Source: Mycobacterium shinjukuense (GTDB lineage Bacteria; Actinomycetota; Actinomycetes; Mycobacteriales; Mycobacteriaceae). From it: a DNA stretch of 64,000 nt. Shown here one piece after another: positions 57,935 to 64,000 of this stretch; position 1 is the first letter of the stretch; the number at the start of each line of letters is the position of its first letter. The DNA lies in contig NZ_AP022575.1 in NCBI RefSeq assembly GCF_010730055.1, positions 1,364,001 to 1,428,000 of the forward strand, read 5' to 3'. The notes below the pieces were generated by a model. That model ran no database searches, was not told where the DNA came from, and worked only from the letters and a program-made list of their open reading frames with translations. A program made the translations under genes and the position numbers.

Positions 57935-59071
57935 GTGGATTACGGAGTACTGCCACCCGAGATCAACTCCGCGCGCATGTATGCGGGTCCGGGGTCGGGC
58001 TCCTTGCTGGCCGCTGCGGCGGCCTGGACCGGGCTGGCCGCCGATCTGCACGCCGCCGCGGCGGGTTATCGATCGGTGATCTCCGGACTGACCAGCGGTC
58101 CGTGGCTGGGACCGGCGTCAGCGGCGCTGGTTTCCGCCGCGGCACCGTATGTGGCCTGGCTGGACAGCAGCGCGGAGCAGGCCGAGTTGGCTGCCAGCCA
58201 GGCGGCGGCCGCCGCCGCCGCACACGAGGCCGCGTTCGCGTTGACGGTGCCCCCACCGGTGATCGCGGCAAACCGCGCCCTGCTGGCGTCGTTGATCGCG
58301 ACGAACATCTTGGGACAAAACACCGCGGCCATTGCGACCACCGAAGCGGAGTACGTCGAGATGTGGGCTCAGGACGCGGCGGCGATGTACGGCTATGCGA
58401 GCGCGTCGGCGGCGGCGGCGACGTTGACCGATTTCGAGGAGCCGGCGGAGGTGACCAACCCGGCCGGGCTGGCTGGCCAGGCCGCCGCCGTCGCCGTCGC
58501 CGAGGCTAGTTGCGCCCCAACCGGGGCACCGGAGTTGCCGGCGGGCGTGCACTCGGCGGTTACCGGCGCGCTCAAGACGCTGGCCGCGCCCTTCTCCAGC
58601 AGCCCGATCGACGACCTCATCGCGCTGTACACCAAGTACTGCGCGCCGTTCATGCCGGCAGCGACGTCAACGGCGCAGAGCACCAACGCGATCGTGGCCC
58701 TGGCGGCGTTCATGAAGGGCCTGGCTCCGGCGGCCGCCTCCGCGGTCAAGGCCGCCGAAGGCGCGGCCCAGGCGCTGGGTGCGGCCACCTCCGGGATTGC
58801 CGGCAAGGGTGCGGGTGTGGCGGCGAGCCTGGGGCGCGCGCTTCCGCTGGGGGCACTGTCGGTGCCGCCCAGCTGGGCTCCGGTGACCGCCGTGACCAAC
58901 CCGGCATTGGCGGCGCTGACCAGCGCCGCGGCGGCACCGGCCGCCGCGGACGGAATCCACCCCGTGCCGATGACCCCGTTTGGGCCGATGTTCGGAAGCC
59001 TTGGCGGGCGAAATCTCCCGACCTACGGGTTCAAGCCCGCGGTGATGGCCCGACCGCCCGCCGCCGGATAA
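57935..59071 (+). CDS. PPE family protein, SVP subfamily
   Basis: This 378-residue protein opens with the PPE domain (MDYGVLPPEINSARMYAGPGSGSLLAAAAAW, WLGPASAALVSAAAPYVAWL). It carries the subfamily motif LSVPPSWAPV near residue 308 and ends in a Pro/Gly-rich tail. Such proteins are ESX-5 substrates found in the envelope. The GTG start is 25 bp after the PE gene, so the two form one transcription unit. Confidence 0.92.
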   Translation: MDYGVLPPEINSARMYAGPGSGSLLAAAAAWTGLAADLHAAAAGYRSVISGLTSGPWLGPASAALVSAAAPYVAWLDSSAEQAELAASQAAAAAAAHEAAFALTVPPPVIAANRALLASLIATNILGQNTAAIATTEAEYVEMWAQDAAAMYGYASASAAAATLTDFEEPAEVTNPAGLAGQAAAVAVAEASCAPTGAPELPAGVHSAVTGALKTLAAPFSSSPIDDLIALYTKYCAPFMPAATSTAQSTNAIVALAAFMKGLAPAAASAVKAAEGAAQALGAATSGIAGKGAGVAASLGRALPLGALSVPPSWAPVTAVTNPALAALTSAAAAPAAADGIHPVPMTPFGPMFGSLGGRNLPTYGFKPAVMARPPAAG

Positions 59072-59119
59072 CGGCATCATTCCAGGACGCCCGGCCATGT
59101 GCTGACTACAGTGCGGCCC

Positions 59120-60280
59120 ATGGAGGTCGGACCGTTGATCACACCCTATGCCCACCGGTTCGCTGGGCTGCACGCGGGCGTGCACTCGGTTTCGTCGCCG
59201 CTGGGTGCGTGGTTGATCCTGGCTCTGGTGGCGCCGGTGGCCCGAGGTGCGGTCCGCGCGGAAATCGAGGAGATCCTCGGTACCGACGCCCGGCGGGCTC
59301 GGCGGGCGCTGGACCACCTGATCGCCGACCCACCCGATGCCATTCGGGGCGCGCTGGCGGTCTGGGGCCTGGAAACCATGGGGAGTTGGCCCGGTGGTCT
59401 GCCCGCGGGGGTTCACACCGGGCCCGTCCCCACCCAGGCCGACGCCGACGACTGGGCGCGCACTCACTCCGACGGCCTGATCGAGCGGTTCCCGGTCGAT
59501 GTCACCGGCATGACGGCAGTGTTGGCCAGCGCGCTGGCGACCCGCATCGGCTGGGTTCGGCCCTACGACGTCACCGATGCCGCTGAGCTGAACTCCCCCT
59601 GGAGCGCGCAGGTTACCGCGGCGCTGACCCTCAGCGGCGCCGACGGCTATCTCACCGACGTCGCGGAATTAGGCACCGTCGCCGTGCACACCGCGGCCGC
59701 CACCGATGCCCTGCAGGTCACCTCGGTGATCGCAAGCAAAGATGCTGGGTTTGAGGCGGTGCTGGCCGCCGCGCACGACATCGCGCGCCGTGCTGCCACC
59801 GGCCGCACGGTGCGTCGGCGTGAACTGTCGGACATGCCGCTCGGCGACGGCGAGTTTTGGACGATCACCGAGGATCGCCGGCCCGGCGGCGATCACATCC
59901 GCGTGGTGTTACCGGCGTGGCACGCGGCCTCGGACCACGACTTGACCGTCGATGCGGGCCTTGGCTTCGGAGCCGCCGGCCGCGCGCTGGCGATGGCGGC
60001 GTCGGTGCCGCCCGAGATCGCGGCCAGGCAGTCCGCGCTGGCCCGCTACGGCCGGTGGGGGTTCGAGGCCGCCGCGGTCACCGCGGTCGCGCTGCGCAGT
60101 GCCATGGCGACCTCGCGGCGGTCGCGGTCGGCGACGCTGCGCTTCGGCCACCCCTATGCGGTGGTGGCGGTGGCGCGTGGCCGCCGACGAGACGATCCGT
60201 GGGCGGGCGTGCCGGTGTTTGCCGCGTGGGTCGGCGAACCGGCCGAGGTTACCTCGATCCCGGCTGCCGCCATTCGCTGA
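59120..60280 (+). CDS. Serpin-like protein, divergent
   Basis: This 386-residue protein fits the serpin pattern at its ends. Near the N-terminus GVHSVSSPLGAWLILALVAPVARG.. IEEILG resembles serpin helices A-D (N-x-SP-S.. A-L...L-GA.. T..EI...LG). ADDWARTHSDGLIERF...TGMTAVLASALATRIGW follows the I-N-x-W-V..T-x-G-I.. A-x-Y-F-x-x-W segment. The C-terminus FGHPYAVVAVARG... GVPVFAAWVGEP follows F-x-x-x-x-P-F..I....LF-G-x-V-x-P. No signal peptide is visible, so it is probably cytoplasmic. The reactive loop is not clear, so inhibitor function is unproven. The start is inferred from alignment. The 3' end overlaps the convergent M48 protease gene by 32 bases. Confidence 0.62.
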   Translation: MEVGPLITPYAHRFAGLHAGVHSVSSPLGAWLILALVAPVARGAVRAEIEEILGTDARRARRALDHLIADPPDAIRGALAVWGLETMGSWPGGLPAGVHTGPVPTQADADDWARTHSDGLIERFPVDVTGMTAVLASALATRIGWVRPYDVTDAAELNSPWSAQVTAALTLSGADGYLTDVAELGTVAVHTAAATDALQVTSVIASKDAGFEAVLAAAHDIARRAATGRTVRRRELSDMPLGDGEFWTITEDRRPGGDHIRVVLPAWHAASDHDLTVDAGLGFGAAGRALAMAASVPPEIAARQSALARYGRWGFEAAAVTAVALRSAMATSRRSRSATLRFGHPYAVVAVARGRRRDDPWAGVPVFAAWVGEPAEVTSIPAAAIR

Positions 60281-61298
60281 GCTTGCGCCCCAACGAGTCG
60301 GCGGCGTTCGTGGCGGCCCGCCCCACGCCGTCGACAAACCCGCCGAGGCCGTCGCGAATGCCTTTGATCAGCGGGTCGCTGGATTGGTCGAAGCCGTCCT
60401 TGTAGTGCCGGGCGGCCGCGCCCAGGTCGTCGGAGAGGGAGGCCTGGTCATCGTCGGCTCGTCGTGGGTAATCGCCCGACATCACCCGGCCGTAGCCGCC
60501 GCCATCCACCCACGTGGTCAACGCGGCGGCCCGCAGCACCGAAAACGGGTGGGTCTGCAACTCCAGGTTGAGCAGCTTGAGCAGCCCGTCACGCATGTCG
60601 CCCGATTTTTCGTATTCCCGGGCTTGGGCCAAAAACGCTTCCGAGTCCAGCTTGTTCAGCCGGTTGCCGCCGGCGAGCTTCATCGCCACCCGAAGCGCGG
60701 TGTCCAGATCCTGACAGCACAGCAGCCCGGCGCGGTCTCCGGACAGTTCCGACTTGCGGTGCCATTCCAGCAATGCCGCCACGATCGCCCGCAACGCCCA
60801 GCCACCGACCGGCATGAACCCGAACGACCGCGCCACGCGCAGCAAGTGCATCATCATCGTGCGGTACACCGCGTGACCGGACAGGGCGTGGCCGAGCTCG
60901 TGGCCCACCACGAACCGCATCTCGTCGTGTGTCATCAGGTCATACAGCCCCGAGGTGACCACGATGAACGGCCGGTCCATCCCGATCGTGTAGGCATCCG
61001 CGATCGGCGACTGGGTGACGAACAGCTCGGGTCTCGCCGGCGCGTCCAGGACGTCGATGCACTCGTTGAGCAGCTCGTCGAGGTCGGCGAATTGGCGTGG
61101 TCCGACGCGTGCCGCGCTGGCCAGGTAGAGCAGCCGGTGCTGGCGCTCCCGCAGCATCCCCGACAGCAACTTCAGCACCTGGTCGAAGCCCTTGAGCCGA
61201 CGCAACGCCGATAGGGCGGTCCGGTCGGCGGGGTGCTCCCACGCGCTCGAGCTGATCCCGGGGAACACGGTGCGGGCGGTGGCGGGTACCTGAGACAT
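60249..61298 (-). CDS. M48-family zinc metalloprotease
   Basis: This 349-residue protease has the zinc motif HELGH in VVGHELGHALSGH near residue 130 and the third ligand Glu in EWHRKSELSGDRAGLL. The C-terminal ~120 residues are low complexity and helical. The catalytic domain is HtpX-like, but without the paired N-terminal membrane helices, although MMMHLLRVARSFGFMPVGGWALRAIVAALL may contact the membrane. It is read away from a TetR gene across an inverted repeat. Confidence 0.85.
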   Translation of the reverse strand: MSQVPATARTVFPGISSSAWEHPADRTALSALRRLKGFDQVLKLLSGMLRERQHRLLYLASAARVGPRQFADLDELLNECIDVLDAPARPELFVTQSPIADAYTIGMDRPFIVVTSGLYDLMTHDEMRFVVGHELGHALSGHAVYRTMMMHLLRVARSFGFMPVGGWALRAIVAALLEWHRKSELSGDRAGLLCCQDLDTALRVAMKLAGGNRLNKLDSEAFLAQAREYEKSGDMRDGLLKLLNLELQTHPFSVLRAAALTTWVDGGGYGRVMSGDYPRRADDDQASLSDDLGAAARHYKDGFDQSSDPLIKGIRDGLGGFVDGVGRAATNAADSLGRKLSEWRQPGSR

Positions 61299-61330
61299 GG
61301 CGCGCTCCCCTCGATAGAAGCCAACCTTTA

Positions 61331-61360
61331 CACTACGCCAGCGTTACTATTCCCGTAGTG
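61331..61360. promoter_or_regulatory. CACTACG...CGTAGTG inverted repeat between M48 and TetR genes
   Basis: Perfect 7-bp arms at 61331-61337 and 61354-61360 (16-nt spacer) lie in the 87-bp divergent promoter. The position suits an operator for the adjacent TetR regulator, controlling both directions. Confidence 0.6.
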
Positions 61361-61385
61361 ATACGCCGATGGTGGGAGTAATAGG

Positions 61386-61991
61386 GTGCCACCGAGCAAT
61401 CAGCAACGGCGCGACAAGCTTGTCGACGCCGCCATTGAGATCGTGGCCGAACACGGCCTGCATGGCCTCTCGCACCGTGCGGTGGACGAGGCGGCCGTGG
61501 TACCGCGGGGCACCACGTCCAATTACTTTCGTTCCCGCGAAGCGCTGGTGGCTGCCACGGTTGCGCGCATCGTCGATCTTCACTTCGCGTTGATCGCCGA
61601 GCTACGGACCCGGCACGCGGGCAACGGTGTCACCGTCGCCGACTTTCTCGGCGACGTGGTCGAGCACGCCCTGACGCGCTTTCCCGGGCGTTACCTCGCG
61701 ATGCTCGAGCTGGCGCTGGAGTGCGCCCGAAAGCCCGAATTGCGTCGGGAGCTTGACCGCATTTCCGAAAACGCCATGAGGCTCACGCATGAGGCGCACC
61801 GTGTCAACGGCGGCGAACCGTCGCGGCACGACGTGGAGCTGCTCGGCGCGTTCTACCACGGGGTGCTGTTCACCTCGCTGGTCATGCCCCAAACGCTGGG
61901 CGGTCGCAGCCCCGGGGAGATCACGCGAACCATGATCGACAAGGTTCTTCGACCCGGCGCCGCCGCGCCACCCCCCATGACTTGTGCATGA
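61386..61991 (+). CDS. TetR-family transcriptional regulator
   Basis: This 201-residue regulator has the N-terminal helix-turn-helix RRDKLVDAAIEIVAEHGLHGLSHRAVDEAAVVPRGTTSNYFRSREALV, and a ligand-binding domain with LECARKPELRRELDRI. The GTG at 61386 is 25 bp from the inverted repeat. It diverges from the M48 protease gene, its likely target. Confidence 0.88.
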   Translation: MPPSNQQRRDKLVDAAIEIVAEHGLHGLSHRAVDEAAVVPRGTTSNYFRSREALVAATVARIVDLHFALIAELRTRHAGNGVTVADFLGDVVEHALTRFPGRYLAMLELALECARKPELRRELDRISENAMRLTHEAHRVNGGEPSRHDVELLGAFYHGVLFTSLVMPQTLGGRSPGEITRTMIDKVLRPGAAAPPPMTCA

Positions 61992-62153
61992 CCCGGTAGC
62001 GCCGGAAAGCCGCGCGGCCAGATCGGCCAGCAGCCGATCCAGGCCGACCGGCCGGCCGCGGTAGCCACGGCGGGTCCCAGCCGCCACCAGGCGGCGGTGG
62101 ACCCGATTCACCACCCGGCGCGATACACCGTTGGCTGCTATCGTGCCTGGGTT

Positions 62154-62978
62154 ATGCCCGAGATGGATCGTCGCAGCATGCTGCTGTTGGGTATCGGCCT
62201 GCTGGCAGCCGCGGCCCCGGCGCCGCGAGCCCGGGCGGATCGGTTTCGCCCGCCCGCCGCGCCGTCGCCCAGTGGCCAATCCGTGACTTACCTGTTCCAC
62301 GACGAATTCGACGGCCCCGCGGGCTCGGCCCCCGATGCGTCGAAGTGGGCGGTGGCGCGCGCCCGCGAAACGATGAAGGACCCCACGTACTGGGAAAGGC
62401 CCGAGAATGTCGGGCAATATCGCGACGATCGGCACAACGTCTTCCTCGATGGCAAGTCCAACCTGGTCATCCGGGCCGCCAAGGATGGCGGCACGTACTA
62501 CAGCGGCAAACTCCAAGGCCTGTGGCGCGGCGGCGTCGGCCACACCTGGGAAGCCCGAATCAAGCTCGACTGCCTCACCGCCGGTTGCTGGCCCGCCTGG
62601 TGGTTGTCCCACGAGGACCGCGGCGAAATCGACATCTTGGAGTGGTACGGCAACGGCAACTGGCCCTCGGCCACTACGGTGCATGCGAAATCAAACGGCT
62701 CCGAATGGCAGACGCACCGGATCGCGCTGGACGGTGGGTGGCACACCTGGCGATGCCAATGGGATGAGGCCGGCATCCGGTTCTGGCAGGACTACGTCGA
62801 CGGCGCCCAACCGTACTTCACGGTTGCGGCGAACTCGCTGCCGGACTGGCCGTTCAACGACCCGGGATACACCATGTCGCCGGTGGTGAACCTTGCGGTT
62901 GCCGGTTCCGGCGGGGGCGACCCCGGTCCGGGGTCCTACCCCGCCCAGATGCTCGTCGACTGGGTGCGTGTCTGGTAG
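62154..62978 (+). CDS. Secreted GH16 endo-beta-1,3-glucanase-like protein (Rv0315 homologue)
   Basis: This glycoside hydrolase family 16 enzyme has about 274 residues. The export signal (MDRRSMLLLGIGLLAAAAPAPRARA) has a twin-Arg. The catalytic motif GEIDILEWYG keeps both Glu residues and the Asp. TWEARIKLDC, WPAWWLS and MLVDWVRVW are family segments. M. tuberculosis Rv0315 was described as a beta-1,3-glucanase-like, immunologically active protein. I chose the ATG at 62154 over the longer frame. Confidence 0.9.
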   Translation: MPEMDRRSMLLLGIGLLAAAAPAPRARADRFRPPAAPSPSGQSVTYLFHDEFDGPAGSAPDASKWAVARARETMKDPTYWERPENVGQYRDDRHNVFLDGKSNLVIRAAKDGGTYYSGKLQGLWRGGVGHTWEARIKLDCLTAGCWPAWWLSHEDRGEIDILEWYGNGNWPSATTVHAKSNGSEWQTHRIALDGGWHTWRCQWDEAGIRFWQDYVDGAQPYFTVAANSLPDWPFNDPGYTMSPVVNLAVAGSGGGDPGPGSYPAQMLVDWVRVW

Positions 62979-63003
62979 TGGCCGCGAAGCCTTCCGGGGA
63001 ACC

Positions 63004-63210
63004 TCAGGCCGGGGCGTCGGGGCTGGTGGCGGCACCGAGGTTGCGCGCACCCAGCGCGTGGTCGCCACCCATTGCGGCGGCGCGCAGCCGGCCCTGATAC
63101 GCCGGGTGGCGCCGCATGTCTTCCAGGAGCTGACGTTCACGCCGCTGGGCTGCCCGCCACACCGGATGCGACTGCAGATCAATCACGGTGGACTCGGATG
63201 CCTTTGCCAC
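63004..63210 (-). CDS. Small hypothetical protein
   Basis: This 68-residue soluble protein (MAKASESTVIDLQSHPVWRAAQRRERQLLEDMRRHPAYQG) has charged, helix-forming composition and a GTG start. I do not recognise a family. It lies downstream of and convergent to the glucanase, and diverges from the MDR oxidoreductase. Confidence 0.6.
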   Translation of the reverse strand: MAKASESTVIDLQSHPVWRAAQRRERQLLEDMRRHPAYQGRLRAAAMGGDHALGARNLGAATSPDAPA

Positions 63211-63351
63211 GTAACGAGGATGCCCAGCAAAGCTGTGATCAAACCGTGTCCTAAGGTGTGAATTTGCCGTGAATATGCGCGCTGCGGGTGCGCGATCGCG
63301 GTGACCGCGCGGTCAGCGCACGGCCGCCGTGGCGTCCGGTACGGTGCGCTC

Positions 63352-64000
63352 GTGCCCGATCGAAACCGTCGCTATCTCCTCCGCCAACGCCCCATCGGAC
63401 GTATCGGTCCGGATACCTTCGAACTCACCGAGGCGCCGGTCCCCGAAATCGGCGACGGCGAGGCGCTTGTGCGCGTCGACTGGATCTCGCTCGACCCGAC
63501 CAACCGCGCGTGGATCAACGAAACACCGACGTACCTGCCGCCGGTCGGCATCGGTGAGGTCATGCGGGCGGGCGGGCTCGGCGAGGTCGTCGAGTCGAAG
63601 AACCCGAATTATCCGGTCGGGCAGATCGTGCAGGGTCTGGTCGGCTGGCAGGAATACGCGGTCGCCTCGGACGCGATGCCGTTATTCCCGGTTGAGGTCG
63701 CCGAGGGTGTCTCGCCCAGCGTCTATCTCGGAGCGTTGGGGATGACGGGGCTCACCGCCTGGGTGGGGATCCGCGATATCGGCAAGCCACAGCCTGGCGA
63801 GACGGTTGTCGTCTCCGCCGCGGCCGGCGCGGTCGGGTCGGTCGCCGGCCAGCTGGCCAAGGCCGGCGGCGCCCGCGTCGTCGGGATCGCCGGCGGCCGC
63901 GAGAAGTGCGCACTGCTGGTTGACCGGCTCGGCTTCGACGCGGCCGTCGACCACCGCGCCGACGACTGGGCCGCCCAGCTCGCCGCGGCCACGCCGGACG
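63352..64000 (+). CDS. Zinc-independent MDR-family NADP-dependent oxidoreductase (3' partial)
   Basis: The frame is open from a GTG at 63352 to the window end, giving 216 residues of an alcohol-dehydrogenase-like MDR protein. It resembles LTB4 12-hydroxydehydrogenase/CurA-type NADPH reductases: VRVDWISLDPTNRAWINE near residue 45, and the Rossmann motif VVSAAAGAVGSVAGQLAKAGGARVVGIAGG near 160-190. No catalytic zinc ligands are visible. It should reduce activated double bonds of enones. The gene continues beyond the window. Confidence 0.88.
   Translation, partial: MPDRNRRYLLRQRPIGRIGPDTFELTEAPVPEIGDGEALVRVDWISLDPTNRAWINETPTYLPPVGIGEVMRAGGLGEVVESKNPNYPVGQIVQGLVGWQEYAVASDAMPLFPVEVAEGVSPSVYLGALGMTGLTAWVGIRDIGKPQPGETVVVSAAAGAVGSVAGQLAKAGGARVVGIAGGREKCALLVDRLGFDAAVDHRADDWAAQLAAATPD

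Noticed and set aside
58510..59586. Plus-strand frame of 358 codons bridging the PPE and serpin-like genes
   Set aside because: It is a shadow of two genes in other frames, and its composition is Arg/Gly-biased without domains.
1..64000. tRNA, rRNA, prophage integrase/attachment site or replication origin
   Set aside because: I looked for cloverleaf patterns, rRNA blocks and phage genes by eye and saw none that I could support; a tRNAscan/Infernal run would be decisive.

Overview
The window is high-GC actinobacterial DNA and is almost certainly from a slow-growing Mycobacterium related to M. tuberculosis. The evidence is the 3' end of pks12, a PE/PPE pair, a PPE2-like protein, a PE protein with an aspartic-protease domain, CFP21-type cutinases, a mycolic-acid cyclopropane-synthase-type methyltransferase, CmtR/CtpG, and many VapBC modules. 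Two stretches follow M. tuberculosis gene order from memory. Positions 1-15.8 kb match Rv2048c (pks12) down to Rv2034, and 32.8-52.7 kb has interrupted matches to Rv1994c-Rv1992c, Rv1987 and Rv1984c. A species name cannot be fixed from the sequence alone.

Layout. (1) 1-16 kb: end of pks12, an epimerase/PEP-utiliser fusion, lipT, pncA with a coupled partner, a sugar ABC importer, and an ArsR-led unit in which the Rv2035 and Rv2036 homologues are one gene. (2) 16-24.8 kb: an aldehyde dehydrogenase, then a tight unidirectional run encoding OsmC, cyanase, an acyl-CoA-dehydrogenase-fold flavoprotein, an ECF sigma factor, a zinc-binding anti-sigma factor, a flavin reductase and a formate/nitrite-type channel. 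Two tandem-domain universal stress proteins and an HspR-like MerR regulator follow. (3) 24.8-32.7 kb: a toxin-antitoxin pair, a three-gene ring-hydroxylation/extradiol-cleavage/hydrolase operon, and a flavoprotein/thioesterase/acyltransferase operon. (4) 32.8-35.8 kb: the cmtR-DUF1490-ctpG metal-efflux operon. (5) 36-41.7 kb: a toxin-antitoxin island with four VapBC and one MazEF module, an IS3-type transposase remnant and a secreted CBM2 protein. (6) 41.7-48.4 kb: a multidomain nucleotide cyclase, a PLP enzyme, a cobalamin riboswitch leading through a tiny coupled ORF into a PPE2-like gene, and a berberine-bridge-type oxidase. (7) 48.4-50.1 kb: a second copy of a 178-bp hairpin repeat and two more VapBC modules. 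(8) 50.2-64 kb: the PE-aspartic protease, two cutinases, an enoyl-CoA hydratase diverging from an APC permease, a mycolate-type methyltransferase, a PE/PPE pair, a serpin-like protein facing an M48 protease, a TetR regulator, a GH16 glucanase, a small conserved-looking gene and a truncated MDR oxidoreductase.

The most interesting items are the cyanase/two-component-flavoprotein/sigma-factor run, the gap-free 178-bp hairpin repeat found twice in inverse orientation (one copy inside a 340-bp segment with inverted ends), the riboswitch-leader-PPE arrangement without cobalamin genes, and the serpin-like gene. All family assignments rest on motifs and remembered homologues; no database search was run.
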